Shown piece by piece: positions 1 through 11,533 of a stretch of DNA of 45,239 nucleotides; position 1 is the first letter of the stretch; each line of letters begins with the position of its first letter. The DNA is taken from contig CAITND010000019.1 in NCBI GenBank assembly GCA_903893625.1, positions 1 through 45,239 of the forward strand. The letters are read 5' to 3'. Below the pieces are notes generated by a model. That model was not told where the DNA came from, made no database searches, and was given only the letters and a program-made list of their open reading frames with translations. The translations under genes and the position numbers were made by a program. Source of the DNA: an uncultured Oscillatoriales cyanobacterium. GTDB lineage: Bacteria; Cyanobacteriota; Cyanobacteriia; Cyanobacteriales; Microcoleaceae.

Positions 1-100
1 CAAGAAGATATTATCTTCCTATTTTAACATTGATTATTGTCTGTTTTTAAATTGTTCAGTTGGGTTCCATACCCAGGAGTTAGAAAACGCGATTTTCCAT

Positions 101-144
101 ACAGGGCTACGCTACGCTATGCGTAGCTGCGTAAGTCCTGTAAG
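101..144. repeat. Palindromic repeat, possible MITE end
   Basis: The segment contains GCTACGCTATGCGTAGC, a near-perfect palindrome, followed by GCGTAAGTCCTGTAAG. Strings of the TTACAGGACTTACGC kind recur at ends of small mobile elements in cyanobacteria (recalled, not searched). It interrupts the short frame that follows chlH. Confidence 0.35.
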
Positions 145-211
145 TAATACACCCTTGAGGAATTAGAATTTTTACACCTTTCACTTGTGGTGTAAATTCA
201 ACCTTAGACAT
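107..211 (-). pseudogene. Short ORF, probable 5' stump of a lost gene
   Basis: A 34-codon reading frame starts with ATG at 211. An AGGA ribosome-binding-like sequence lies about 8 bases upstream, and the peptide begins MSKVEFTPQVKGVKILIPQG. The frame runs into a palindromic GCTACGC/GCGTAGC repeat and stops there, so I read it as the start of a gene cut off by a repeat insertion. It lies 48 bp beyond the chlH stop on the same strand. It could also be a genuine small protein. I do not recognise the family. Confidence 0.3.
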
Positions 212-259
212 TTTAACGTCCTGAAAACGAAGGGTAGGCGTTTAACCTACCCCTATCGT

Positions 260-3200
260 TTATTCAATCCCTTCAATACGGTCTTCAACTTCTTGGTATA
301 ACTCCCGGAGACGATCTAAATTCTCATCGCTGGTTTCCCAATAGCCGCGACCATTAACTTCTAACAAGGTGCTAATAATCTTACGGAAAGAATGGGGGTT
401 TAAGTTCAGCAAACGCTTCTGCATTTCTGCATCTTGAATAAACGTTTCATTCACATCCTCATAAACCCAATTATCCACCGCTCCGGCTGTAGCACTCCAT
501 CCCATTGTATTAACCAGGCGCTTAGATAATTCCCGCACTCCTTCATAACCATGAGATAACATTCCTTCATACCATTTCGGGTTTAGAAGTTTTGTTCGTG
601 CATCCAAACGCACCGTTTCCGATAACGTCCGCACCTGTGCATTTGCAGTTGTCGTATCCGCAATATAAGAGGTCGGTTTTTTGCCATCCTTGCGTAAATT
701 GGCAATTAATTTCGTCGGGTCAGAATCGAAATAATGGGAGACATCCGTTAAACTAATTTCCGAAGAATCTAAGTTTTGGAACGTGACTTCTGCGGTTTTT
801 AACGCCGACTCAAAGATATTTCGATCCTGTTCCATCATCCCCGGATTATCTGAATTAAAAGCAAAAGATTTACGCTTTAAATACATTTCCTGTAACTCAG
901 ATTCCTGTTCCCAACTGCTATTTTCAACGGCTAAATTGACGTTAGAAGAATAGGAACCGGAGGCATTACTAAACACCCGGGTTGCGGCTTGTCTTACCGA
1001 TACTCCTAACTCCTTCGCCTGTTCTAAAGCGTGTTTGCGAACAAAATTCATTTCCAACGGTTCATCAGATTCGGCTGCCATTTTTACCGCTTTATCTAAT
1101 AGCGCCATTTGGTTAATAAATAAGTCGCGGAACACCCCAGAACAGTTGATCACCACATCAATTCGAGGCCGTCCCAATTCTTCTAAACAGACTAACTCCA
1201 ACTTATTCACCCGTCCCAAGGCATCGGCTACAGGTTTAACCCCCACCATCCACATAACTTGAGCTAGGGACTCACCGTAAGTTTTGATGTTATCGGTTCC
1301 CCAGAGGACGACGGAGATGGTTTCGGGGTAATTTCCACCATTTTCGACCTTTTGCCGTTCTAACAGCCGTTCTACGACGATTTGGGCAGATTTAACTGCC
1401 GCCGCCGTGGGGATGGACTGGGGATCGAGGGCGTGCATATTTTTGCCCGTCGGTAAGACATCGGGGTTACGGATGGGGTCGCCTCCCGGCCCTGGGATGA
1501 TATATTCTCCTTCCAACGCCCGCAGCAAGGAGCCCAACTCGTTATCGGCGCAAATTTGTTGTAAGCAGAATTCCAAATACTCAAATAACGGTTTAATGGG
1601 TTCGGGGTCAACCTTGGTAAAACCGAACTCATGCAGTGCTTCAACCCAGGGTGCTTTTTTACCCATATTGAAGAAGTTGAGTTTGGAGACTAAAGAAACC
1701 CGTCCCTCGGCGTCGGTTTGTTCGTTAACTAAGGCGATAAGTGCTGCGCGGCAAGCTTCAGTGATTTTTTGTAACAACTCCACATCCGCTAACAACCCTA
1801 AGTTATTGTTAGAGTACAGTTCCTCAAGATCGCGGTTGAGGCTATTGGCAATAATTCGGGGTAAACTGAGAAGATTATCTTCTTCTCGATCAATACTGGC
1901 GATATTTACCAGAGTTGAAATCGCTTCTTCTGCCGTTGGGGGTTTACCAATAACGTGCAAACCACAGGGTAACAACCGCGACTCAATTTCCATTAACCGC
2001 CGATATACCTGGCCAACAATATGATCCCGTGCTTCGGGGGTTAACTCCGCCGCATCGGTTTCGGGAAGGGTAATATCTTGGTCGAAATTCACCAACCGGG
2101 ACTTATCCATAATTGTGTTAACAATTGCCACACCCCGACCGCTATCTTTTAGGGTTTGATAAGACCCAATTAACTCGTTAAGTTCTTTCAAACCTTTATA
2201 TAACCCAGCGTTTTCCGCAGCCGGAGTTAAATAAGAAATTGTGGCGGCATAACTGCGCCGTTTGGCGATGGTGGCTTCGCTGGGGTTATTGGCGGCGTAG
2301 TAATACAAGTTAGGAATACTACCAATTAAATTATCGGGGTAGCACTCTCCCGACATTCCCATTTGCTTGCCGGGCATGAACTCTAACGATCCATGCGTGC
2401 CGAAGTGTAATACTGCGTCGGCTTGCCAGACTTTTTCTAAATAGGTATAGTAGGCGGCGAAGCCATGATGGGGACTGGCTGACCGGGAGAACAACAGCCT
2501 CATCGGGTCGCCTTCATAGCCGAAGGTAGGTTGAACTCCGATAAACACATTCCCAAACTGTTTGCCGAAAATCAATAAATTCTCGCCGTCGCTGTTTAAG
2601 GTTCCCGGTGGTGGCCCCCAATTCTCATTTAAGCGTTCAGAATAGGGGGTTAACTGCTCATATTCGCTCACGGACATCCGATAGGCGACATTTAATTCGG
2701 GACTTTGATATTGGGCGGTGGCGTCGTGGATGACTTCCTGCATCAGTTTCTCGGCGGACTCGGGCAGGTTTTGAATATCGTAGCCATTGCCCTGTAAGGC
2801 TTTCAGCACTTGATAAATAGACCCGAACACATCCAAATAAGCCGCCGTCCCGACATTTCCTTTATCCGGGGGGAAACTAAAGACGGTAATAGCAACTTTT
2901 TTGTCTAATTTGGGTTTTTTCCGCAGATTAGCCCATTTTAAGGCACGTTGGGCGATCGCTTCGATCCGGTCTTGTAAGGCGATCGCTTTCCCCGTTGTTC
3001 CATCCCGTCCTGATATAATAATCGGTTCAATGGCACCATCAAGTTCAGGAATAGCAATTTGCAGCGCCACTTGGATCGGATGCAGACCTAAATCACTTTC
3101 TTCCCATTCTTCAGTGGTTTGGAAGACTAAAGGCAAAGCCACCATATAGGGACGGTTCAGCCGTTTTAACGATTCTATCGCCTTCGGGTGATCCTGTCGA

Positions 3201-4243
3201 GCCGGGCCACCTACTAAGGCAAAACCCGTTAACGACACAATTGTATCAACAATAGTTTGGGGTGGAATACCTTTCGGGGGGTTATCCCAGAAATACTCAT
3301 CAATAGGTTTAGAAAAGTCCAACCCTCCCGCAAACACAGGTAAAACTCGCGCCCCTAATGCTTCGAGTTCCTGTACCATTGCTACATAATGGGCATCATC
3401 TCCTGTTACCAGGTGAGTCCGTTGCAACACTAACCCCACACAGGGAGCGAGGGGATCTTTTTGATCGTCGGAAATATCGTCGCGGCTATTATTCCACTGG
3501 AAATATTCTGTGGCGTCCTCGAACATTTTCGGCGCCAGGGGATGCCATATTCCCATATCGGGATAAGTTACAGGATCGGCAAATTGGAGTTTTTCTTTGC
3601 CCTTAAAGACATATTTTGATCCTAACATCAGTAGGAAGTTTTCCAGGTTTTCAGAAGAACCCCCTAACCAATATTGGAAGGATAACATAAAGTTGCGAGC
3701 ATCCTGAGCTTTGTCCATCGGTAGATATTTCAGGACTTTGGGCAAAGTTTGCAGCAACTTTAGCATAGCATCTTGGAAAGAACTACCAGACTGTTCTTTA
3801 CGTTTCTTCATAAACTGGGCGATCGCACTTTTGCTTTGTCCCAGTTGCGCCATGGAAAACGTCCCCATCTTGTTGAGACGCATCACTTGTGGCATGGAGG
3901 GGAAAACCACCGCCACATCCAGTGTATCCCGATAGGGGGCTACAGCCTCAACGAGTTTATCCGCTAAATCTTCAATAAAAATCAGGGAGGCTATAAATAT
4001 ATTAGCCTGGGATAAATCTTGTTTAAAACTTTCGTAGTTTTCGGGAGATCGTAACTCCTCGATCAAATAACCGCTAATTTCGATCGCGACATTAGGGTTA
4101 TTTTTGTTAATAGACTGCACTGCCGCCGATAAGGCGCTTTGATATTGCGCTTCTAACACCACATAGACGACTTTCATCAGTTGTCGCCCGTTCAGGTTCT
4201 CCGGCTTGATGTGTCTAATGGCGGGTTTTACATAAGTAAACAT
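260..4243 (-). CDS. chlH: Magnesium chelatase subunit H
   Basis: ChlH is the large porphyrin-binding subunit of Mg-chelatase. With ChlI and ChlD it inserts Mg2+ into protoporphyrin IX in an ATP-dependent step, the first committed step of chlorophyll synthesis. The product is 1327 residues, the usual length for the cyanobacterial protein, and starts [20 protein letters not shown] as the family does. The N-terminal domain and the long CobN/BchH body are collinear with no frame break; the segment around residues 590-640 carries the [14 protein letters not shown] motif typical of CobN/BchH. No chlI, chlD or chlM is adjacent, so it appears monocistronic. The 266-bp upstream gap should hold its promoter; I could not pick a convincing -10/-35. 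Two HIP1 octamers lie within the gene. Confidence 0.98.
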   Translation of the reverse strand: MFTYVKPAIRHIKPENLNGRQLMKVVYVVLEAQYQSALSAAVQSINKNNPNVAIEISGYLIEELRSPENYESFKQDLSQANIFIASLIFIEDLADKLVEAVAPYRDTLDVAVVFPSMPQVMRLNKMGTFSMAQLGQSKSAIAQFMKKRKEQSGSSFQDAMLKLLQTLPKVLKYLPMDKAQDARNFMLSFQYWLGGSSENLENFLLMLGSKYVFKGKEKLQFADPVTYPDMGIWHPLAPKMFEDATEYFQWNNSRDDISDDQKDPLAPCVGLVLQRTHLVTGDDAHYVAMVQELEALGARVLPVFAGGLDFSKPIDEYFWDNPPKGIPPQTIVDTIVSLTGFALVGGPARQDHPKAIESLKRLNRPYMVALPLVFQTTEEWEESDLGLHPIQVALQIAIPELDGAIEPIIISGRDGTTGKAIALQDRIEAIAQRALKWANLRKKPKLDKKVAITVFSFPPDKGNVGTAAYLDVFGSIYQVLKALQGNGYDIQNLPESAEKLMQEVIHDATAQYQSPELNVAYRMSVSEYEQLTPYSERLNENWGPPPGTLNSDGENLLIFGKQFGNVFIGVQPTFGYEGDPMRLLFSRSASPHHGFAAYYTYLEKVWQADAVLHFGTHGSLEFMPGKQMGMSGECYPDNLIGSIPNLYYYAANNPSEATIAKRRSYAATISYLTPAAENAGLYKGLKELNELIGSYQTLKDSGRGVAIVNTIMDKSRLVNFDQDITLPETDAAELTPEARDHIVGQVYRRLMEIESRLLPCGLHVIGKPPTAEEAISTLVNIASIDREEDNLLSLPRIIANSLNRDLEELYSNNNLGLLADVELLQKITEACRAALIALVNEQTDAEGRVSLVSKLNFFNMGKKAPWVEALHEFGFTKVDPEPIKPLFEYLEFCLQQICADNELGSLLRALEGEYIIPGPGGDPIRNPDVLPTGKNMHALDPQSIPTAAAVKSAQIVVERLLERQKVENGGNYPETISVVLWGTDNIKTYGESLAQVMWMVGVKPVADALGRVNKLELVCLEELGRPRIDVVINCSGVFRDLFINQMALLDKAVKMAAESDEPLEMNFVRKHALEQAKELGVSVRQAATRVFSNASGSYSSNVNLAVENSSWEQESELQEMYLKRKSFAFNSDNPGMMEQDRNIFESALKTAEVTFQNLDSSEISLTDVSHYFDSDPTKLIANLRKDGKKPTSYIADTTTANAQVRTLSETVRLDARTKLLNPKWYEGMLSHGYEGVRELSKRLVNTMGWSATAGAVDNWVYEDVNETFIQDAEMQKRLLNLNPHSFRKIISTLLEVNGRGYWETSDENLDRLRELYQEVEDRIEGIE

Positions 4244-4473
4244 ATCTTAATTTGTTCCTTTTTCGTCTGCTGATCTGCTATGGGCATCGCCAGATCCTCA
4301 GGGCTTACCTTTGAGTATTCTTACCAGAAAACGGGTATTCTGGGCAGGTGGGATTACCCTTCGCAACAATTCGACAAGAAAAATGTCATAATTTTTCACA
4401 TTTATTGACTTTCTGCACCTTTTATTTCTCAGGAATTATTCTTAATACCAGATAATTCTAGTGCCTGATCATC

Positions 4474-4501
4474 CTTAGTGTCTTAGTGCCTTTGTGGTGA
4501 C
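4474..4501. repeat. Dispersed CACAAAGGCACTAAGACAC-type repeat
   Basis: The reverse strand reads CACCACAAAGGCACTAAGAC. The same motif recurs at 7408-7436, 18097-18129 and 19850-19884, always in intergenic DNA near gene ends. Here it lies between the chlH promoter region and the 3' end of the MmeI-like gene. Confidence 0.6.
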
Positions 4502-4509
4502 TTCAAAAA

Positions 4510-7236
4510 TCACCTAGCAACTGCACCAATCACAACCTCTCCCCGATTTTCTTTTTCTGCACATTCCTGATTTAATTCTAAGAGTTTTTCTAAAATATTA
4601 TCCTCGGATTTAAAATGATAGGCTTCCATAACTAACTGATCTAGTTTTTGATGCAATTTATAGAGTTTTGATGCAGGTTCATGGTAATATTCATTATAGA
4701 TTTTAGTAATTCCCCAGCCTTTTTTATCCATTTCTTGACTACGATATTCATGTAATTCTAATGCTGTTTTTCTGATTTTTTCTACTATATTTTTATCAGG
4801 ATTTTGGGGAAATGGGAAAGTTTCAAAACAGGTAGTATTAGTATATCTTGTACGATCTTCTAATGTAGAACTTTGTGCTTTCACCCAGATTCTATGAATT
4901 TTTGATGTTAATATTCCTAAAATATAATAATCATCTGATGCAATGACCATATTTGCTTCACAGGGTAAAATTAAAATATCTACAGGAGTAAACATAATAT
5001 ATTTAACAATTTTAGGAATAGCAAAATAACAAGATAATCCTTGTAATGCTTTTCTCATTGCCGGTCTAGGTCTGCTAAATAACCACCATTTTTCCCTTCT
5101 TGATTTTTCTCGTGATTCTTCTCTTTCAGGTTTTACTTTTTCTCTCACTCTTGCAAAAGGTAACTCATATTCTGATGCTTCTTCAATGGACATATTATTA
5201 AAATCTATAACCCAATCTTTTGTAGAAAAAGGATAAATTAAACCTTTTCCGTCCACCATAATTTTTAGCACATCTTGATTTTTCTGATCTTTTTTTATCC
5301 AATTCTGTGCAGTTTCTTCATCAATAATAAAACCTTTTCCTGCTAATTGACAACTTTCAAAAGACATATTTTTATTAGCTGATAAAGTTTGGGCGGTATT
5401 AACAGCTATTTCTGATTTTAATGCAGTAGAAATAGCAGCTACATTTTGACCATCTAAAATAAAATATGAGGGGTTTTCTTTTGACCAATTAACAATACTA
5501 ACGTGAACATTTGCATCTCCTGACCAAATTTGTGTAGAAACAGCATGATAAATAATTCCGCCCTTTTCTACTACATAATCTAAACTTGCTTTTCTTCCCG
5601 TAATTTGAGAAATAGAATTAGTACCAACTAAACCAGATCGCCCATTTTTTCCTAAAATATCGGCGGTTTTTCTAAACCAAAATACACAAAAATCTGGTTG
5701 TCCTTCTACTTCAGGAAATTTTCGTTTTAATTTTTCTACATAGTCATCACCTAAAGCACTTCTTAACTTTTTACCTCCCAAAAACGGAGGATTTCCAATA
5801 ATCACGTCCGCTTGCACCCAATCGGTAAATAAAGCATCAGCACAAATAATATTCTGATCCAAAGTATCCAATGGTAACGAAGACTCATTTAACCCTAATT
5901 GATCAATAGCAACTTTTCTACCGATCATTAACGTAACTTTTGCCAATTCCACAGCAAAGGCGTTAATATCCATGCCATAAAATTGTTGAGGACTGACCTT
6001 TTGAGTATAAACAGAAATATCCTCAAAATTGGCTATTTTCTCCAAGAGTATTGTCTCAATATATTTTAACTCTTGATAAGCAACATAGAGAAAATTCCCC
6101 GATCCACAAGCCGGATCAAGAATTTTATAATTGATTAATTCATGATATAATAATTGTAACTCCTTTAAGGTATTAGCTTCACTAATTCTATCTTCCCAAT
6201 ATTCCCGAATTGTCGGTAATACAATACTTCTAATATCAGCTTCAGAGGTAAAATGAATTCCATGAGCATGACGTTGTTGTTGGGATTTATCCTTAGTTTT
6301 ATCTGTATAATTCAAAGCACCTTCAAATAAATTTCCAAAAATAGAAGGACGGACTTTACTCCAATCTTGACCCGCACAGGCCAATAATAAACTTAACTCC
6401 CCATATTCTAACTGAATCGGATGAATTTCATCAAATAATCCGCCATTAAAATATTGTACGCCTTCATAGCGTCCATCGGGTACAACCCCGGTTTGATTCA
6501 TTGCTTGAAATAATCCGCCTAAAATATCATAGGAATTACCTTGATTTTCCAGACAATCTTGTAAACAACGGGTAAACATTGCCGGAGGAAGTAAACCAAT
6601 ATCTTCCGCATACATGGCTAAAACAGACTGTAAAACAAAGTGTTGTGCTTGGATGGAAGTATATTTTCTAAAATTATTTCTTTCACCTCTTTCTAATAAA
6701 GAATGTAAAACATCTCCTAAGCGTCTGGCTGCTTTTTCTGTAATTTCAACTTGATTATTTTTAAACTGAGGGCGGAGATTTTTCGCCTCCAGAAAGCTAA
6801 AAGCTGGAATGCGTTTTGGTAAATCTTGTAACCCGATTATATCAACAGGATCGTCCGGTTGGTTATCAAAATCAAAAACATGAAATTCATCAAAGTTACA
6901 TAAAATGACATAACGAGGGCGATCGCTTTTTTTAATTCTAATATAATATCGTTCAGCTTGGGTACGATAGTCTCGATCTTGAAGATTGCTTCCCCGTTTT
7001 TTCATCTCAATTAAAACATGATTTTTCCAGAGTAAATCAGCAAACCCCATATTTCCTGATTTCCCAGCTTTTTCAATGCGTTGTTCAAAAGTTGCACCCG
7101 CTTGTAATGCACCTTCATATCCAAAAGCCTGAAAAAAACGATCTAAAAATATTTGTGCCTGTCCCTTTTCATCCCCAGTAATATACTGTTGACAATAATT
7201 AACAAACTGTTGCAAATTTTCCGGTGTAGTAGGCAT
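4510..7236 (-). CDS. MmeI-like single-chain (type IIL/IIG) restriction-modification enzyme
   Basis: A fusion enzyme that should methylate adenine in its target and cut unmodified DNA at a fixed distance. Counting from ATG 7236, the N-terminal nuclease carries D67, then nine residues, then E77-x-K79 (IEMKKRG), the same D-x9-ExK arrangement as MmeI D70/E80/K82. A helical spacer follows, then an amino-methyltransferase with the SAM motif DPACGSGNF near residue 375 and catalytic NPPF near 480. The C-terminal third should hold the target-recognition domain. Length of 908 aa is close to MmeI (919). An in-frame TTG at 7242 is a weaker start. No separate methylase, specificity or nuclease gene is adjacent, as expected for this class. 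It is not BREX PglX: no other brx genes are present and the N-terminal nuclease is intact. Target sequence cannot be read from the protein. Confidence 0.85.
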   Translation of the reverse strand: MPTTPENLQQFVNYCQQYITGDEKGQAQIFLDRFFQAFGYEGALQAGATFEQRIEKAGKSGNMGFADLLWKNHVLIEMKKRGSNLQDRDYRTQAERYYIRIKKSDRPRYVILCNFDEFHVFDFDNQPDDPVDIIGLQDLPKRIPAFSFLEAKNLRPQFKNNQVEITEKAARRLGDVLHSLLERGERNNFRKYTSIQAQHFVLQSVLAMYAEDIGLLPPAMFTRCLQDCLENQGNSYDILGGLFQAMNQTGVVPDGRYEGVQYFNGGLFDEIHPIQLEYGELSLLLACAGQDWSKVRPSIFGNLFEGALNYTDKTKDKSQQQRHAHGIHFTSEADIRSIVLPTIREYWEDRISEANTLKELQLLYHELINYKILDPACGSGNFLYVAYQELKYIETILLEKIANFEDISVYTQKVSPQQFYGMDINAFAVELAKVTLMIGRKVAIDQLGLNESSLPLDTLDQNIICADALFTDWVQADVIIGNPPFLGGKKLRSALGDDYVEKLKRKFPEVEGQPDFCVFWFRKTADILGKNGRSGLVGTNSISQITGRKASLDYVVEKGGIIYHAVSTQIWSGDANVHVSIVNWSKENPSYFILDGQNVAAISTALKSEIAVNTAQTLSANKNMSFESCQLAGKGFIIDEETAQNWIKKDQKNQDVLKIMVDGKGLIYPFSTKDWVIDFNNMSIEEASEYELPFARVREKVKPEREESREKSRREKWWLFSRPRPAMRKALQGLSCYFAIPKIVKYIMFTPVDILILPCEANMVIASDDYYILGILTSKIHRIWVKAQSSTLEDRTRYTNTTCFETFPFPQNPDKNIVEKIRKTALELHEYRSQEMDKKGWGITKIYNEYYHEPASKLYKLHQKLDQLVMEAYHFKSEDNILEKLLELNQECAEKENRGEVVIGAVAR

Positions 7237-7407
7237 AAGCAAAATCGGTGATTAACCCTATTATTTCTTTGTACAACCCATTTAGACTTACTATAGGTTT
7301 TGATAGACAAACAACAGCAAAAAACCCAGTTTTTGATCACGGAAATTGACTTTACATAAAATAGCGATCGCAAATGTTATCGCCATCAACCGGGAGCGTG
7401 TTGACAA

Positions 7408-7436
7408 CTTCTTTGTGTCTTGGTGTCTTTGTTGTT
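7408..7436. repeat. Dispersed CACAAAG-type repeat
   Basis: A diverged copy of the repeat at 4474-4501; the reverse strand reads CAAAGACACCAAGACACAAAG. It lies just beyond the stop of the ankyrin gene, between it and the MmeI-like gene. Confidence 0.5.
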
Positions 7437-7457
7437 AAATTACATCCATCGGGAAAT

Positions 7458-7934
7458 TTAATCCTGATCTCGAAATTGTTTAATTAATTCCACAACCTCT
7501 GTATGTTTCTCGGAAGACGCCCAAATTAAGGCTGTCCAATTATTTTGATCTTTTGCTCTTAAATCTGCACCCCGATTTAATAATAATTCTACAATCGGTT
7601 TATGTCCACTTCCTGCGGCTGCCATTAATACCGTTAAATCAAAATTGGTTTTAGCGTTAACCTCCGCACCGGAATCTAATAATAACTGTACGATTTCTAA
7701 GTCACCACTCGCCGCCGCCTCCATCAAAGGAGTCCAACCATCATTATCGGAAGCATTAACATCTGCACCGGAATCTAATAACAGTTGCACAATTTGTTTT
7801 TGTCCTAAATTAATAGCGGTAATTAATGCTGTATTTCCCTGTTCATCCTGAGCATTAATATCAGGGTTTTGACTTAAAGCTGTTTTAACTTGATCAATTT
7901 CTCCGGTTTGAATTGCCTTGATTAAATCAGTCAT
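7458..7934 (-). CDS. Ankyrin-repeat protein
   Basis: The 158-residue product is almost entirely ankyrin repeats. Four to five units of about 33 residues can be seen, each with the G-x-TALxxA / VxLLLxxGADVNA pattern (for example GNTALITAINLGQKQIVQLL and the DNDGWTPLMEAAASG segment). No signal peptide, membrane segment or catalytic domain is present, so it is probably a cytosolic protein-binding module. ATG 7934 is preceded by an AGGA-like sequence. It is codirectional with the MmeI-like gene but separated by about 220 bp, so cotranscription is uncertain. The partner is unknown. Confidence 0.9.
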   Translation of the reverse strand: MTDLIKAIQTGEIDQVKTALSQNPDINAQDEQGNTALITAINLGQKQIVQLLLDSGADVNASDNDGWTPLMEAAASGDLEIVQLLLDSGAEVNAKTNFDLTVLMAAAGSGHKPIVELLLNRGADLRAKDQNNWTALIWASSEKHTEVVELIKQFRDQD

Positions 7935-8114
7935 TTGTTTCCATCCTGTTGAATTAGTTGATTTAAAAGTATCGAGATGCCGTTAATGATTCCTCAAAAA
8001 TAATAACATCTATCCCTTGATAATTGATACCTGATCTAAGATTTTTCTGCATAATAAATTGACAATTTGGCAAAATAGGGTTAATATTGTCAATAGATTA
8101 CAATTGGGGATTTT

Positions 8115-9518
8115 ATGTCTAATCCGTTCCTGCACCTCGACTATGAACCCGCATTTGAGGCGTTAGGCGGTGACTATTCGGATATTGTGACGGCGGCGGA
8201 GTTCCCTGCACATTTACTCCGGTTTCGCAATCATGGGGTCTTAACCCAGTTAGGACTCAACCCCGAAACCGTTACAGACGACCATTTTATCGAAGCCTTT
8301 GGCAAATTTGAAACCGTGCGGCCGTTACTGGCGATGCGCTATCACGGCTATCAATTTGGAGAATATAATCCCTATTTGGGGGATGGACGGGGGTTTTTAT
8401 ATGGCCAAATGCGGGGAATAGATGGGGAATTATACGATTTTGGTACAAAAGGATCGGGAAACACTCCCTACTCTCGAAATGCCGACGGCAGACTCACGTT
8501 AAAAGGTGGCGTGCGCGAAGTTTTAGCCGCCGAAATGTTGCATCGGATGAAGATAAAAACCTCTCGATGTTTAAGCTTAATTGAAACCGGGGAACAACTG
8601 TGGCGAGGAGATGAACCTTCCCCCACCCGATCTTCTGTTATGGTGCGGTTTAGTCGCTCTCATATTCGTTTCGGAACCTTTGAACGGTTGCACTATTTGA
8701 AACAGAAAGATTTAATCAAAACCTTGTTAGATCATGTGATTAATTGTTATTATTCTGATTTAAAATCAGAAGGCGATCGCTATGCTTTGTTTTATGCAGA
8801 ATTAGTCAAACGAGTGGCAGAATTAACCGCACAATGGATGGCTTCAGGGTTTTGTCATGGGGTCTTAAATACCGATAATATGTCAATTACCGGGGAAAGT
8901 TTTGATTATGGCCCCTACGCTTTTATGCCTCATTATAGCCTCCGATTTACCGCCGCCTATTTTGATTATGGGGGATTATATTGTTATGGGAATCAACCCT
9001 TTATCTGTGAGGGAAATTTAGAGTTATTACAAAAACCGTTATCCCTAGTCATGGCTTTAGAAGAACTCCAAGCCGGGTTAGCCCCATTTCAACAATATTA
9101 TCGAGAATTCTACCGTCAACGAATGATTAATCGTTTGGGATTTTCCCAACTTCCCACCCCAGAAGCAGAGGAATTATTGCAAATTACGATTGATTTACTC
9201 AAGGATAATCTGATGAGCTATCCTGACTTTTTTATTCAACTGCGAGAACAGTTTTGTTATCAGTGGCAAGACCAACCCCAGAATATTTTAAAAGATGCTG
9301 AACCGATGAAACATTTAGATAGTTGGAGACAAAAATATTATCATCATTTACAAATGTTTTCCTATCCTGAACTGGATGAAATCAAACAACGATTAAAATA
9401 CTATAATCCTCAAGTTGTGATGATTCGTCCTGAAATTGAGGCAATATGGGAACCGATTACCGTTGAGGATAATTGGCAACCCTTTTATAAATTATTAGAA
9501 AAAATTCAAGCAGAATAG
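8115..9518 (+). CDS. selO: Protein adenylyltransferase SelO (YdiU/UPF0061 family)
   Basis: SelO is a pseudokinase-fold enzyme that transfers AMP from ATP to Ser/Thr/Tyr of proteins and is linked to redox stress. The 467-residue protein carries family motifs in order: [65 protein letters not shown] and [20 protein letters not shown]. The last contains the Asn and Asp expected to bind metal and catalyse. The C-terminus ends EKIQAE without the Cys/Sec found near the end of many SelO proteins, so the redox switch described for that residue is absent. The gene stands alone: divergent from the ankyrin gene, with a 160-bp gap before the next gene. Confidence 0.95.
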   Translation: MSNPFLHLDYEPAFEALGGDYSDIVTAAEFPAHLLRFRNHGVLTQLGLNPETVTDDHFIEAFGKFETVRPLLAMRYHGYQFGEYNPYLGDGRGFLYGQMRGIDGELYDFGTKGSGNTPYSRNADGRLTLKGGVREVLAAEMLHRMKIKTSRCLSLIETGEQLWRGDEPSPTRSSVMVRFSRSHIRFGTFERLHYLKQKDLIKTLLDHVINCYYSDLKSEGDRYALFYAELVKRVAELTAQWMASGFCHGVLNTDNMSITGESFDYGPYAFMPHYSLRFTAAYFDYGGLYCYGNQPFICEGNLELLQKPLSLVMALEELQAGLAPFQQYYREFYRQRMINRLGFSQLPTPEAEELLQITIDLLKDNLMSYPDFFIQLREQFCYQWQDQPQNILKDAEPMKHLDSWRQKYYHHLQMFSYPELDEIKQRLKYYNPQVVMIRPEIEAIWEPITVEDNWQPFYKLLEKIQAE

Positions 9519-9678
9519 CAGGGGGTGTTTTGATCTGATGTCCATAAAAATTCCTATACCTATTGATGTCAATCTATTCTAAACTTCAATAAAGTCAGTT
9601 AAAATACGAAAGTAAGACCCTGAGCGTTAAACTTAAACTGGGTTTAACCTCAGCAGCAATTATTTTAGAGGAAGAAAG

Positions 9679-10065
9679 ATGACAGAAAATCAACCTGTAG
9701 ATACACCAACCCCGATGACAACATCGATACTGAACAGTATTAAAGGGTTTGTGGGAAATATTCTGAGCAGTTGGAAAGTCAGAATTACATTATTGGCAAT
9801 TGTGCTTTTAGGAGGGGGAATTTTTGCCTTCTTTTATCAGCATTATGTAGCAGAACTGGGAATGAAAATGTGGACAAGTAGTTCAGGTGCAAGACCAATT
9901 GAATGTGTTTTGAAAGATACTAATAATGATAATTATGTTAGTTGTAGTGCATTATTAGGTGATCAGGTTGTCCCTTTAGAATGTAGTTCCAGTTTATTTA
10001 ATTTGGGTTGTCGAGTCAATTATGGCTCTGCTGTACCCAATGTTAAAGCCTCCAGAGGAAATTGA
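9679..10065 (+). CDS. Small single-pass membrane protein, unknown function
   Basis: A 128-residue protein with a short polar N-terminus, one hydrophobic segment at about residues 35-54 (ITLLAIVLLGGGIFAFF) and a C-terminal region of about 70 residues. That region contains four cysteines (IECVLKD, VSCSALLG, LECSSS, LGCRVN) that could form two disulfides if it faces the periplasm or lumen. ATG 9679 has a good ribosome-binding site (GAGGAAGAAAG). A hairpin followed by T residues lies downstream at 10171-10190. No known domain recognised. Confidence 0.7.
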   Translation: MTENQPVDTPTPMTTSILNSIKGFVGNILSSWKVRITLLAIVLLGGGIFAFFYQHYVAELGMKMWTSSSGARPIECVLKDTNNDNYVSCSALLGDQVVPLECSSSLFNLGCRVNYGSAVPNVKASRGN

Positions 10066-10071
10066 AATCAG

Positions 10072-10113
10072 AGGTTGGCTGTTGACGGTTGACGGTTAAC
10101 TGTTAACAGCCTG
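10072..10113. repeat. GGTTGAC/GGTTAAC heptamer repeat
   Basis: Four consecutive 7-mers can be read: TGTTGAC, GGTTGAC, GGTTAAC, TGTTAAC. They are flanked by GGCTGTT and AACAGCC, so the block can fold into a hairpin. A related block is at 14079-14122. Confidence 0.6.
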
Positions 10114-10170
10114 TTTAGGGATTAACTATTTCTGTTAACCAACCCTTATTAATCCTAAATAAACTGTAGT

Positions 10171-10190
10171 AAGCCCTGAAGGGCTTTCTT
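10171..10190 (+). terminator. Hairpin terminator after the 128-aa gene
   Basis: AAGCCCT-GAA-GGGCTT forms a perfect short stem followed by TCTTAATTT. It lies about 105 bp past the stop codon of the small membrane protein and ahead of tocopherol cyclase. Confidence 0.5.
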
Positions 10191-10298
10191 AATTTAAGAG
10201 GAAAGGGAGTCGTGAAGGACTGACTACGATTTTGATTTTTATCCCTTATTTTACTATAATTTTAATGGGTTTTGATCGTTTATTTGTGTAGGATTTAG

Positions 10299-11378
<1,080 letters not shown>

Positions 11379-11533
11379 ATCAGATTTCAATATCAGAAAT
11401 CCAGTTTTTTTCAGGAAAAAGGGGAGCATCATTAATTATAGAGACAAAAACTGGATATCGCCATTGACTTTTTCCTAACTCCTGAACCCGAAAACGGTTT
11501 ATATTTCTTAAAGTAACTGAGACAAAAACAACA

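Noticed and set aside
1407-2024. A 205-codon plus-strand frame inside chlH
   Set aside because: It lies wholly antisense to the conserved chlH gene, has no ribosome-binding site and a Ser/Arg-rich composition typical of a shadow frame.
4510-7236. BREX PglX or type I HsdM
   Set aside because: The N-terminal D-x9-ExK nuclease and total length fit MmeI-type enzymes, and no brx or hsd partner gene is nearby.
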